From contig NW_009799099.1 of assembly GCF_000213175.1 (NCBI RefSeq), positions 2,332,123 through 2,396,122 of the forward strand: a stretch of DNA of 64,000 nucleotides. The letters run 5' to 3'. The notes under the pieces are model-generated. The model did not search any database. It saw nothing but the letters and a program-made list of their open reading frames with translations, and was not told the origin of the DNA. This document shows positions 11,369-23,241 of this stretch, in pieces (position 1 is the first letter of the stretch; each line of letters starts with the position of its first letter). Source of the DNA: Neurospora tetrasperma FGSC 2508 (taxonomy: Eukaryota; Ascomycota; Sordariomycetes; Sordariales; Sordariaceae). The position numbers were made by a program, and so were the translations under genes.

Positions 11369-12701
11369 TTTGACTGCTCCATCTAGGGACTCCTTGGATC
11401 TTTTCCCCCCCTAACAATCAGCGCCTAATTACCAAGACAGGAAAGGCTCGGACCCATACCCATAATCGGGGAATGAATGTTGGGTGGTGTGAAAGTCGTC
11501 TCGAGGCTGTCTACAGTTCCCAAGCTGGTCAGCCGGCCTGCGCGTCACTGGAGGAGGGTTGATCGGAGAGACGTCGGTCGGTGGGATGGGTCGTACTTTT
11601 TCGGTGCTTGCGCATTCTGTCGTTTCGACAAACGGACATCAAATGTCGATTTTGCCCTCTTGGCGTCCCCCGTACCTGTTACGGCTGCGGCAGTCGGGGT
11701 TGTCGGACTGGGAGACAAATTTTGACTTGGAGACGAACGACCGGCGAGATCTCTGTAAAGTTGCGATTTGTGGATGTTTTAGCTGTGGGGCGCTCGTCTG
11801 AACTTGTAGCGGTAGCGGCGCAAAGGGCGCTGTGGGCTGGCCGGGGGGGTTCTTAGGCCTGGAACACGCACATGCTCGGCAAGAATACCTCTTTTTCCCT
11901 GGGGGATGGGATTGTCATCTGCGCCAACGCACCTTAATTGAGCCAGCTTGGAAGTCTCACACCTGCGCTGCGAGGGAAATCAGAGTAGTACTTGGTGATG
12001 CGCTTTGTTATGTTTTCCAGGATTTGTTCGAGAAGGCGGCTCACAGCGATTTGAGAGCCCGGAAAGTGACGGGATCAGAGGTGGTACGGGGTCTGCTGGT
12101 TAGAGACGGAACAGGTATGGTATCACGAGGTATTCGACGATTACCCGCTTTTGGTCGGATTCTTGTCCTGCGCAAGTCGAGATTCAAACTGAAGTTGACA
12201 GTACTGTAACGGAGTTTGCGGTTGAGCCACGGTGTACACCTCAGCTACTGCAGCAAAAGACAGAGTGCCACACATCGATACTTCCTCCCGTCTTTGCTGT
12301 TTGGATCCCATGGGTGTTATGACCTCACAGGAGAGAAAGCGCAGCGGGCAATCTGGATTGTAGCTGCCGTCCGGGGCCCCTGCCTGCCTGCCTGCCGCGA
12401 ACAAAGCAATTTAACCGTATCAGCGTACACTACCTACTCATTGATCAATCAACCACGGCAGCATGATGTTGCCCGGCATTTTCCACTTGACGTGACATTG
12501 GCACCTCACTTTCGCTTGTTTCTCTTCAGCCCTGCATCCGTCAACTGCATGGCTCCGATGCCTGTATGTACACTAGTGTACGTTTCATCCAGCCTTATCG
12601 CCATGCCGTTCCTTAGGTTGCCGTCGTTGTCTGGGTCTTCAGCCCACTTTCGAGACTTTCTCCTCACATCCTACTCGGGCATTCCCTTCGTTGTGTACAC
12701 T
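11369..12701. other. Intergenic region upstream of Ulp2
   Basis: About 1.3 kb between the Ulp2 start and the stop of the small Prp3_C-like gene, both on the minus strand. Open frames on both strands lack recognisable domains. It presumably holds the Ulp2 promoter and a leader. Confidence 0.5.
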
Positions 12702-13149
12702 TCACGAGAAGCCCATGGCTTGCTCCCACCATTGGGAAAGCCCCCTCTTCTCCATGGCAGCAGCGAACTCCTTCACTGTTTCCACCTCGAACAGCCCCGC
12801 TGGATCACTAAACTGGGCCGACTTGGTTTCTATTAGAGCAGGCTTCGAAGCCAGATGGAAGTCTTTGTATCTCAGTCTCTGGTTACGATTTCGCATCATT
12901 ATCATCAGGATTACTGCCCTCCTACATCCGGATACTCAAACGCAACAAACTAGGTAAAGGACTGACTTGGACGGTGGACACCCACCCCTTGACGGCTTCC
13001 TCGCTACCTTTGCAATACATGATGCCAGGACAGCCCCCGCTTCGGAGGAGCGCATAGCAGTTCAACTGGCCGGCCGCTTTTCGGAGGTGCGCGACCTTTT
13101 TGCGGGAGGTGATGTGGTGAGTCCGGATCAGAGCATGAAATAAATCCAT
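12702..13149 (-). CDS. Small stand-alone Prp3_C/DUF1115-like (RWDD2 C-terminal type) protein
   Basis: Two coding exons on the minus strand, 13149-12967 and 12878-12702, give 119 residues; the intron has a GTCAGT donor and ends AACCAG, and frame is kept. Residues 1-60 contain LIRTHHITSRKKVAHLRK, then a Cys-Pro-Gly turn (GGCPGIMYCKGSEEAV) and a Trp helix. This matches the HH-I-S-x-x-K, PG-I-x-x-EG pattern of the Prp3_C/DUF1115 domain that follows RWD domains in RWDD2. After the junction RLRYKDFHLA supplies the expected last strand. The second half, SAQFSDPAGLFEVETVK, is a helical tail. No RWD domain precedes it. Its job is unknown; related domains occur in splicing factor Prp3 and in RWD proteins. 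It shares a 604-bp divergent promoter with the DNA ligase. Confidence 0.72.
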
Positions 13150-13753
13150 TGATGATCACGAAAGTCAAGGACAAAGAGAAAAATGGGCGTATAAAGAAAA
13201 GACAAATACCGACAAGAGACACTTTTGTCCAAGTGGGCATTACACGCAAGTACTTTCATTATTCAAGGTTGCACAATATTCATTCATCACACACGTGTTT
13301 ACGCGCCATGGACCCACTCCTGGTTGCAACCCTTGAACGCGGTCGCTCATGTATTTGATTCTGTCCCTCCACACTGCACTTCTCCTTCCTGGATGGAGGT
13401 CATCGCGGGGCAGTGACTGTGCTGACGGAACACAAGGCCAATTGCAACCCAAGCGGTTGCCATTGAAGCCTAGAACCTGAACATTCTTCACATAGACACA
13501 TCGACCGACCTTTCTCTTTCCTTCCATCCAGTGTCACACCAACTGCGAATTACCATATATAAATGTCATATTATCTTCACCACCGTCCTTCGTTGCGGAC
13601 TTGACCAGCGAACACTTCTCCAAAACTTTTTCTAAACAGTTCGCGGTGACCTCCTTTTCGGATCGTCTTTGCATGTCGCCAATGCCCTCTGCCGACGTTG
13701 CATGCTCTCACTTCTTTGACACGCTTTCTCTGTGAAGCAGCTTACCACCTACG
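13150..13753. other. Divergent promoter, Prp3_C-like gene / DNA ligase
   Basis: A 604-bp spacer between two divergent starts, with pyrimidine-rich stretches before the ligase start, as is common for fungal promoters. A TATATAAA-like stretch lies near 13554-13562. No gene is seen. Confidence 0.5.
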
Positions 13754-16700
13754 ATGCCCTTCCTTTTCTCGTACGTGTGCGACCTCCTGCAGGCGTTAGA
13801 CGACAACCAACGCACAAAGTCTGGCCTGAAGACTACTGCCAAAATCATCGAGGACTGGTTCGCCAAACACCGCTCACTTATCAACCGCGACGACCACAAC
13901 GATACAGCACTCCTTTCCACTCTGTTTCCCGAAAAAAGAACCGACAGGGTCTTCAGGTATGGCCCGGGAAGGTTGGAACGCATCATCGGAAGGGGACTGG
14001 TACTGGGAATGACCCGAAGGGAAGAACTTGGGAGACATGCAGACGCTCAATGGGGCATGGATCTCGCCGAATGTGTTGAACGTATTCTGAGGGACACGGT
14101 AAGTGTTGCGAATCTACATGCCAGATTCGCTGGTTGCAAATCTGTACAACGGCAGGATCATGACGACCTTATCTGGGAAACATGGAACTGACGTTGATAT
14201 AGCCCAATCCTGATCCCATCAGACCAGTTACCGTTGAGGAGATCGACAACCTTCTTCACGACATCGCTTCGCACTGTCACTTTAGCTCCCCTGCAGTGCG
14301 CAGCTCACCTCCCAGTTCAACCTCTGTAAGCCGAGAGAAGGCACTTGGAGATATCTATACGAGATTCTCCCCTCGAGATGCCAAGTGGTTCACGCGACTA
14401 TTCTTGAAGAACTACCGGCCCGTCATTCTCGGCCCGCAACTCGTATATCGCAATTACCATCCTCGGTTGCCCTTGATAGTCAAAGTGCGGGATGACTTTG
14501 TGGATGCTGGCCGCATACTGGCGAGCCACAGACAGGAACGAACGGTTACTGGGAGGGACGAATTTGCCAAACACCTGAAACCCAGATTGGGTGTCAAAGT
14601 TGGCCGTCAACCATGGTTCCAGGCAAGAAGCATCAAGCATTGCTTGCAGATGGACTACGGTAGGATGAGCTGCGAGGTGAAGTACGACGGCGAGTATTGC
14701 CAGGTTCATATCGACCTCAGTAAGGGCTACGACTGTATACAAATATTCTCCAAGAGTGGAAAGGATAGCACACAAGACCGGAAAGCTCTACATGAGTGGG
14801 TACCTCTTTAGCACGTTGAACGGACACCGCTGATATAGACTAGTGCCATCCGAAAATCACTCAATCTACACCAGCCATCATGTCCTTTCAAAAAGGGATG
14901 CATCTTGGAGGGAGAGCTACTGGTATATAGCGACAAGGTTTGTTCAAAATACTTGGGCAAAACGTGTTCAAGTCACTAATCCACTCGCTCCAGGAAGAAA
15001 AAATATTGGACTTCTACAAAATCCGAAAGCATGTATCCAGGTCTGGTGCGTTCCTTAGCACGGAACAGGACTCACAGTGAGAACCCAACTGCACATACTT
15101 TTTTAGATGATCATTGCTGACTTGACCTAGACGAAACCCTTGGGAACATCTGATGATCGTTTACTATGACATTCTCCTTGTTGATGACGAGTCGCTCTTG
15201 GCTGTTAAACACTCGGAGAGAATGCAGCGTCTCCAAGAAATAGTGACAGAGGTCAAAGGACGCTCGATGTTGGTCCAGCGGCAGATCATCGACTGCAGCC
15301 GACCATCCGCGGAATCAGATCTACGGCGTGCGTTTGCGACGTGCATCACCAACCGTGGAGAAGGCCTGGTACTCAAACCCGACGCTACATACTTCAACTT
15401 TGGTACGTCGGTGGGGTACTCTGGCAGCATAGCAATTAAACTCAAGAAGGAGTATATTCGACAGTTTGGGGATGTGGGTGATTTTGCTGTGGTCGGTGCT
15501 CGTTACGACCCGACCAAAGCAAAGTCCTTCGGCTTTCCAAACATCAAGTGGACACACTTTTACATTGCGTGTCTGGGCAATAAGGAAGAGGTGGTGCGCT
15601 TCGGAGCAGTGCCCAATTTCGTTGTTACAAACGTGGTGCAACTGAACGAAACGCAAATGCGTGCTTTTATGACGGCCATTCAACCAGTCGCCGTGGATCC
15701 GAAAGACGATACTGCATTTTCGTTGAGGATCGAGGACGGGGTCGACGGCAAAAAGGCACCAACAACACTCTTCAAAGTACCCCCAGTGTTCGACATAAGG
15801 TGTTTCTCTTTCGACAGACCCGGCAATACTGGATTCTGGACCCCGAGGTTCCCGATGGTAAACAAGATACACTGTGACAGAACTTATCTTGACGTTCTGT
15901 CTTTTTCAGAGTTACAAGAAATGGCAATTCATGGGACACAAAAGCCCCTAGGTGAAGAAAGCCAGGAGCTGTTGGAGTGGATCGGACGTCTGGAACAGGC
16001 TGATCCCAAAACAAGAGGCGTCGAGATCCAGACCCAAACCACCGCCTCAACAAGCCAAGCCCCGTCGACACCTAACAAGTCGTCATGCCCAGACGCTCTA
16101 CCACCTTCGTCTCTATCCTCCTCCCTCAAATGTCGCTCAGTTGGCAGGGACTCGTTCACATCGTCAGCTTCGGTGGCCATCGCTATCAGATCACCGATAA
16201 AGACCAAAGATCGACCTCGTCTTCTGCCCACAGTGGTTGAATCTCCGCAGAGGTCAACTAACGAACTTTCAACGATGGCTAGAGGGGAAAAGCGACCTCA
16301 TAGTTCATCCACCGACCTAGAATGTGACATTAGCAAGATCAGAAAACACAACAACCCAGAAGGCCAGAATGACGTTTCCACATCCCGAAGGGAGACCATA
16401 TCCTCATCAGTTGTTCAGCGAGAGCCTCTCATGGCCATCGAGACTACCTCGCCACGACGCAATCCCAATCCTCGCTTGGCCGCTCCTCCTAGACTCATAG
16501 GCGCGAACTCCATGTACCAGCCCACTACCCTAGACATAGAGCACCGCCGGAGTACGAATACCCGGGGACGGGTTTCTCTTCCTCACTCGATGTCATTGGG
16601 CATTACCTCTTGTGACTTTACGTTCACTGTACCCCAACCTACAGCCAGGCCTCACGTTAGCTCTCCCCCCACCGCAATCGAATCACTGACAGAAAACAAG

Positions 16701-17234
16701 TGCCGCTACCTCGGCGATGCATGCACAATTGCCAATATCTCCTTCATGCTCTCCCCCTGCATCGCCGACTACCTCTGGGTGACAGAGGACTTGCTCGGTT
16801 ACCACGGGATTACCAAGTTTGCACGCGATCCCAAGGAGTGGGCAGCGGAGCAATCCATTGCCCCCACGGGCACGCCCACCATAATGCCCACAATAACGGC
16901 AACAACCGCCACGGAAGCCATGGTCCTCAACAGCTCAGCACCGACACCCACCCCCTCATGTACCCCTGGTGGGACCAAGCGGAAGAAAAAGATCATACTC
17001 GTGGACCGCAGAAGAAAGGAGGCCAACAAGGTGTTTCTCCAGAGCGTTAGGAATGCAGGCTTAAGACATCGAAACGGCGAGCCGAGACATGTCTCGGTGT
17101 ATGATTGGAGGGTTTTGGAGGAGTTGAAGGAGGAGGAAGAGAAGTGTAGGGAGAGTGGCGAGTGGGATAGGGTTAGATTCGATATCAGGAGGAGTGGGAG
17201 TATTTGGAGAAAGTACTGGGTTGGGTTGACTTGA
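13754..17234 (+). CDS. ATP-dependent DNA ligase, non-canonical fungal type
   Basis: Five exons, 13754-14098, 14203-14799, 14839-14937, 14994-15076 and 15131-17234, give 1075 residues with all phases consistent. Residues 1-240 resemble a ligase DNA-binding region. Nucleotidyltransferase motifs follow in order: motif I EVKYDGEY with the adenylated Lys near 275, motif III CILEGELLVYSD near 337, motif IV GEGLVLKP near 450 and motif V SIAIKLKKEY near 477. The oligonucleotide-binding part follows to about 620. The last 400 residues are Ser/Thr-rich and disordered, ending with a basic Trp-containing segment; I see no clear BRCT domain. It does not look like LIG1/CDC9 (no PCNA box or typical motif spacing seen) nor LIG4 (no tandem BRCT). 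It should seal nicks with ATP; which pathway it serves is unknown. The 40-bp-scale introns 2 and 3 are short. Confidence 0.85.
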
Positions 17235-17497
17235 TTTCTTTTCTGTGTGTGGGAGGGGAAAGGTGTTGCATTGGGAGATACCCGGAGGAGAGAGTTGTAT
17301 TTTCTTGTGTTAGTTGGGTATGAATAGGAACAGGTAGATTATATCATTTCTGGGAGAAGGTGAAGGTCGTATTGATATCTGGTGAGGAGTTTGATATCTG
17401 CATTACTTTTCTGGGATGGACCTCTGTGGCATCATACTTGGTAGTTTCTGGTCATTAAGAGGTGTCCTGGCCCCATTTATTTAGCCAACTCAACCCA

Positions 17498-18961
17498 TCA
17501 GTCCTTCTTCTCATCCTCATACAACTTCAAATAACTCGCCTGCAATCTATAAATCGCACATCAAAACCTGTTAGCAAGTGACACACATGATCCTAACCAA
17601 AACAGAAAGTGAGAAAGAAAAAGAAAAAGAAAACATACCTCATATTCAAATGCTCATCAGCAGTCAACATCTTCCTCTCCCCATTAATCACCCCCTTCCC
17701 ATTCTGCTCCTCGCCAAACGCTCTCACCCTCTCACTAGGCACCGGCTCCAACTTCATGGTCCCCACCGGATGACAGAAATAAGCAATACTATACCTCTCT
17801 TCCCCTCCCGTCTCTCCCTCCACCGTACTCCCTGCTGCACTCGGGAAAACAACCCGATGAACCGTGCTCCTCAACAACCCATTGGTCCAATAACTCAACA
17901 AATCGCCAATATTCACCAGAATCGGCGGAGCCGGATCCGTTTCTGTGCCTGGGGGACAAACGGGGACAGGCACCCAGTTTCCCTCGCGCGTCTGGATCTC
18001 GAGGCCTGCTTGGCCTTTCAACCTGAACAACAGCGTCATACTTCCGTAATCGGAATGAGCCCCCGCTCGAACGTCCCCATCTCCTTTTTCTTCTGCAGCT
18101 ATGGAGGACGGGGCAGGGTAATAGAGTAATCGCAGGATGGTGCCAGATGCCCCGTTCTCGCGCAGGTGAGCAGAGGTGAAGAAATCGGGAGGGGAGACGA
18201 AGAGGCCCTGGCCCAAAAGGGTGTTGAGGCGGAGAGAGAGGTGGTGGCAGAGGGTGTGGAAGCGGGAGATGAAAGGTTCTGCGGAGCGGATGGTGGGGGG
18301 GATGGGTTGTTGGAGGTGACCTTGTTGGGAGGGTTCGCCGAAGTTGAAGGCCCTGGAGAAGAGGGGATTTTTGTCAGCTGTTGGAAAAGGGGGAGTGGTG
18401 GATGGATCGATCGATCGATGGATGAGGGGCATGTATTGTTGGATGGGCTGGTTCACTTACTCCTTGAAATCACCGACCTGAATCAGAAGAGGGTGGTCAG
18501 TGTGTGAGGAAGTAATCACGAGTGAGGTGACTTACACGCTGGTTTTTGGGATCGAGGGTCTCATAGTGCATAGCTGACCACTGGATATCATGTTGTATGG
18601 TTAGAATAGATGGTTGGTCATGTGGTCAAGGTCAATGCTTTCAACTTACACCTCGATTGTTCTTTTGGATGGTGCATGCTTGCTTCTCCTCCACGGGCGT
18701 CTCCTTGAACAGCTTCCTGGCCTGGTTGGATTTATTTCATCATTAGTGCTTTTTTTTCTCGCAAACAAATGAAGTGGATAGTGATAGGGATACCAATTCG
18801 AACGCAGCGTCGACGTCCTCGACGGGAATATCTTTGCCCGTGTTCTTTATATAGATGAAGCCATGCTCGATAGCGGCCTCGACCAGCTCCTTGGCCACTC
18901 GGGCCTGGTCTTGGTTGTCATTGGAGATGTCGATGACGGGAATCTTTGCAACGCCGGTCAT
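17498..18961 (-). CDS. 2-oxoglutarate/Fe(II)-dependent dioxygenase, isopenicillin N synthase-like
   Basis: Six exons on the minus strand, 18961-18794, 18721-18650, 18580-18536, 18477-18461, 18352-17639 and 17546-17498, give 354 residues. The N-terminal DIOX_N part reads IPVIDISNDNQDQARVAKEL and AAIEHGFIYIKNTG. The catalytic double-stranded helix carries HSDYG (iron ligands His and Asp), STVHRVV (third iron ligand His) and the 2-oxoglutarate-binding Arg in RYSIAYF. The C-terminus LQASYLKLYEDEKKD comes from the last small exon and is typical of the family. These soluble enzymes oxidise small molecules using 2-oxoglutarate and oxygen; the substrate cannot be told from sequence. The fourth exon is only 17 nt. 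There are no biosynthetic genes beside it, so it is probably not part of a metabolite cluster. Confidence 0.9.
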
Positions 18962-20553
18962 GATCAGGACGGGATTTGGCAGTTCTGGGAATGTGGATGT
19001 TTTGAGGAGAGTGAGTGTTGAGAAGAAGAAAAGTCTATTGTGCTTGTTTTGTCGTAGGAACCCCTCCTCTTGGATACACAAACGGTGGTGCTACCTCTAC
19101 AGCTACAGCTACTGTACCTAATCCAGCCCCAGTTAGGCATGCCCCTCCTCCGGGCTTTCAGGTCATCTTTGCTGATAAGAAAGGACACACCAACTGACGA
19201 TGGTGGATGAAGATGGACTTGGAAAGGAAATGACCTATTTCTGTAAAACTCGGTTTCGCAAGAGACATCCGATCATGTTTCGAGGTAGTACGTCGAATAG
19301 GTATACATGGACCGGACATGTGGCTCCGAAGGACGTGCAAGTGCGGCATCACGACATGTGCCCATGATGCCGATGCCTAAACACCTAGTCTTTGGAAAAG
19401 AGCTCAGACCATCTTAAAGGTGGATCGCAGCACCTTGGCGTCGCGACAGATAACCGCGTTTAGTGGTCACCCTTTGATGTGGAAGGCCAAGGGTCCGGGG
19501 TCGAAACGTCACTGACCGCGATGAGCGACGGGCGGGCGACGGGCGAACGCTCACCCACTGCACACACACGGCTCGATCGCCAGAAGCAGGCATCGACACC
19601 TGCGACACTCGGCAACACCCAATTTTTGCCGGCCAAAACAGGACGCGACGATGCACCACACGGGGCTTTCGACCGCCCACACAATTTGACGATGATGGTC
19701 CCAAATTGCGAGAATTAGGGGCACACGCCCTCAACAACCAACGAAGTCTCGATGACTTGATGCTGGAGATTGGAAAACAGATGGAAAAGCAGGATGGTCG
19801 GCCCAGGTACATTTACCTTTATTCCATCCCGTCAGGTATCCCGTTGTCAGGTCACGGTCACCACGGCGGCACAAACCTGGAAAGGGAAGCTGCTAGCATC
19901 ATGTCGGTTGAAATGTATTTTCTTTCTCCGTGTTCCTCGTTCTCGCCAACTCCTTGCTGCTTGTGCCTACTCAGCTATGCCAATCCCTTCATCCCTTTCC
20001 GTCTCCTCCTCCCGCCACCACTCCCACCACCACTGCACTCCTCCCTCGCAATTTCTTCGTCTGCCCACCAAGTCATGATTTGTTTGCATCACCATCTCCC
20101 TCACCACGTGCCTCTGTGAATCAACGCACGCTTCGGCCATTTCTGCGCCATCGGCAAAAGGCATCATCATCAGCATAGTCGAATCAGTACTCTAGACAAA
20201 TAATCGCGAGATTCCTTCATCCCCTCCTTCCATATCGCGCATCAACGCCAACTGGTTGCTGTCGTTTCCTGCGGTTTCCCTGCGATTTCCCTGCGCGCGC
20301 GCCCAGAATCTGCGGTCGGACTCTGCAGCCCCATCACAAGGGAACTACAAACGGTTCATCGCCAACCAAAACTTCCACTGCGTGTCCTGCGACTTCCCCC
20401 GGGCGCTTGCTGTCTTGCCCCTTCGTCATACCCGCCGTACCTCAAGCATTCGTCAGCAGGGTCAGACCGAATAGCTCCGACGGGCAACCCGATTTCCATT
20501 ACAGCAACCTGCGACCCGCGAGCCACCCGCGCTCTCCCAGCTAGACAAAAGCC
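18962..20553. other. Divergent intergenic region, dioxygenase / IES1
   Basis: About 1.6 kb between two divergent starts. It contains a C/T-rich stretch at about 19950-20110 in front of IES1 and a CG-alternating run near 20292-20302. Overlapping frames on both strands near 19414-19812 have no domain. No gene is called. Confidence 0.55.
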
Positions 20554-22867
20554 ATGGCCGCCTCACCCAGCTCTCGTGCTGCCTCTCCTGCACTGTCAGA
20601 TGTCGACACTCCCAGTTCCCCCGCCCACCAACCTGGGAAGTCTTCGCACACTGCCGCCAGCGTAACCGAGGACAACGACGCTACCATGGCTGCCACCCCC
20701 GAGCCAAGCGAGTCTAGGCTGCCTCGTGGGAAAAGAGGCCGTGGCCGCGATGATGGATCAGGGACCAACGTCATTGGGAAGATCCGGCATCTGAAAAAGG
20801 AGGACGGAGAGCCGCTCTGGCGAAAGGACATCCAGTACGACTTCCTCAAGGCCGTGTTCGACAACGAGCAAAAGGTTTTCACCAACAGCTACGAACCTGA
20901 CAAGATTGGCAAGCAGTGCTTTGCCGATCTCTACATCGACACAATGTCGAGGAGTAGCAAGACATCAAAAGTCCTTCGCGACAAGCTGCTTAGTGATCGT
21001 GATGCCGCGAAAGGAATGGCTATGGTGTGTCTCCTCGTCAACATTGGTCGTATGAACACGACACTCAACTGTAAGTTTTCTCGAGGGTCATCCACCTTGC
21101 TCTTCTTTGTTGCTAACAATCTCCCCCGCAGTCTTTCCCGAAATGCGTGCACAACTCCGTACATACCACGCCATCCCTTCGCTCCAGGCCCAGCAAGACC
21201 CCCATGCGTACAAGCAACTGCAGGACGCACCCCGCCTCAAATCTATTTTGAAAGGAGGCGCCGAAGACAGGGATGAGCCCAACTCCATTGACGCCATCAA
21301 GGCGCGTGCCACCCACGTACCCAGGACGAATCCCGTCAACCTCTTGTTCGTCATCTGCCAACAGGCTAGCAAGATCGCCGAGCTGCATTTCCCGCCTGGT
21401 CGAGAGTTCCATGATTTGATCATGAAGACCAACTATTCCAGCACCAGCCGCGCTCGTGCCTTTCTATGGCTCATGTGGTTCTACCTTGAATCTGACTTTA
21501 CTGAGGAGGGCTGCGATGAGAATCCCTTCGGGGCAGGTGTCGACTACGGTCTTGACGTTGCAAACCAGGGCGTACCGCGCTTGATAGAGATGACGAAAGA
21601 AGAAGAGGAAGCTGAGAATAAGGATCCCGACGAGGAAATCAAGTTCGGCTTGGACAAGCAAAAGATGCGAGCCAAGATCATTGAGGCAGATCAGCAGTTC
21701 ATGGTCGAGAGCCAAACTAGAAAGGGTGGCAGAGGCCGTGGCTTCCCTGCTGGTGATGAGATCGGTCCCACAACTGGCATCCTTCCCCGAATCAGGCCTT
21801 CCAAGGTTGATAGCGACCTGGACAGCATCAGATCCACTCCGCCGCCTAGGGCTCTGGTCGGTAGGCATCCTGCCGCTTTTCCACAGACTACTAACCGTAG
21901 GGGTGGCAACTCCCTAAAATATCAGATCTTCGAAGGCTCATCGCCCGCCGGTGGGCAGATGCTCGAAGGTGTTGTGCACAGGAAACCTCGTCCACCGACC
22001 GCTCATCAGCTTGCCGTCGAACGCAATAGGTCCCAACGCGTTGAGTGGATTCTCGACAGAGGACTCACGCGAAGCCACCATCGCAGCCGAAAGCAGCGTC
22101 GTGTCGATGGCTCCATTATCCGTGTGGTCAACAGGCTCGACAAAGCCAAGGAATGGGCTGATTTCAGCGATAGCGAGGATGAGGAGACCGTTAACTATAA
22201 CAAGCAGGCTCTCCTTGCAGGAGCCGTGAACTACACCGGATTCGGAGAGAATTACCCCTTCCGCGAGAAAGGCTACGTTGGTCTCTGCCAGCTCAAAGAC
22301 GAAGAAGATGACTTTGGAGAGGAGTTCGCCTCGTACTCGGCCTCCTTAAGACGCGCCCAGCGCCGACTCAGCCGGTGGGAGGAGTCCAATGATCCGGACC
22401 TCGGCGTTATCAGGCCGATCAAGCGGCCAAAGCTCACTAATGGAGATGCCAACGGCGATGGTGAAGGCCACGGTGATGAAGATGACGGGGAGGGTTCGCC
22501 GTCCAAGCACGACATCGATCCGGCGGAAACTGAGGACGAGGCCGAAATCATGGAGCGTAATGCCCATCGCCGTGCTTACGTTCCCGCCAACAAGCCGGTA
22601 ATTCTTCGCACCGGCAAGACAAACGGCATCCAGAGACAGGATACCGCTGATTCCCATGATGCCGATACCCCCATGGACGATGTCGATGATTTGGATGACG
22701 ATGACAAGGCGCTACTTGGCCTAGGCGACGGTGAAGGCGAAGGTGATGACGTCGAGGATGACGCCGATGGTAACGATGATGGTGAACGGGACGCCGAGGA
22801 CCAGGAAGACCTGGACGATCTTGACAAGACATTGTTAGGCATGGACGGTGATTCAGAATCAGAGTAG
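20554..22867 (+). CDS. ies1: INO80 chromatin-remodelling complex subunit IES1
   Basis: Two exons, 20554-21070 and 21132-22867, give 750 residues. The 61-bp intron has a GTAAGT donor, a GCTAAC branch site and a GCAG acceptor. The N-terminal 65 residues are disordered. The conserved core covers about 75-330: IGKIRHLKKEDGEPLWRKDI, then FFPEMRAQLRTYHAIPSLQ across the splice site, and SRARAFLWLMWFYLESDFTE with DENPFG, which is the signature of fungal Ies1. The C-terminal third is acidic (Asp/Glu/Gly-rich). IES1 belongs to the fungus-specific module of the INO80 remodeller, which slides nucleosomes and exchanges H2A.Z. The stop codon TAG is followed in the same frame by a zinc-finger-like sequence (see the separate entry). 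Confidence 0.82.
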
Positions 22868-23241
22868 AGTCATACTCGGGAGATCACCCATAAAGATACT
22901 GCCGATCAAACTTTTGATACCTCCCTACACGGCCGAAACAATGATGACGGACCCAGGCCGACCCGTCTGAATGGCAAGTTGGATTGTCCGGTCTGTCTAC
23001 GCATTGGCTATCCATACTCGCTTTCAAGCGACATCTGTCCTGCGCACATCTGGATTTCGCCCATAACAACGCTACCAAGTATCGCGTGGTTCTGTGTTTA
23101 CACTGCAAAAAGCCCTTCGCGTACCAGTCGGACATGCGTGATCATGGAACACGATGCCTGGAAAGACAACGGCAGAAGCATCCAGGACAGGGTGTTCCGA
23201 CTGCTCCTGACTTAGCGAAACAAGACTTCCACAAGGAATGA
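22868..23241 (+). pseudogene. Zinc-finger coding relic directly behind IES1
   Basis: The IES1 frame stays open after its TAG stop and encodes GKLDCPVCLRIG. The next zinc-finger part, FKRHLSCAHLDF, lies one frame over, followed by CLHCKKPFAYQSDMRDHGTRC and a stop at 23239-23241. Between the second Cys of CPVC (ends 22996) and the His codon (23032) are 35 nt; 36 nt would make a standard C-x2-C-x12-H finger, so one base is missing. The second finger is intact (C-x2-C-x12-H-x3-C). No ATG opens either frame. It may be a decayed zinc-finger gene, a former C-terminal extension of IES1, or an exon with an assembly error at one base. The protein-like conservation of both fingers makes chance unlikely. 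Confidence 0.5.

Noticed and set aside
12216-12836. A 206-codon plus-strand frame overlapping the small Prp3_C-like gene
   Set aside because: The minus strand gives a clear domain with a good intron. The plus frame has no recognisable domain and poor context.
18400-18425. A GATC-type repeat in the dioxygenase gene
   Set aside because: It lies in an intron and is a short simple repeat with no other signal.
19414-19812. Overlapping frames on both strands upstream of IES1
   Set aside because: Three frames overlap and none shows a domain. It fits a promoter region better than a gene.
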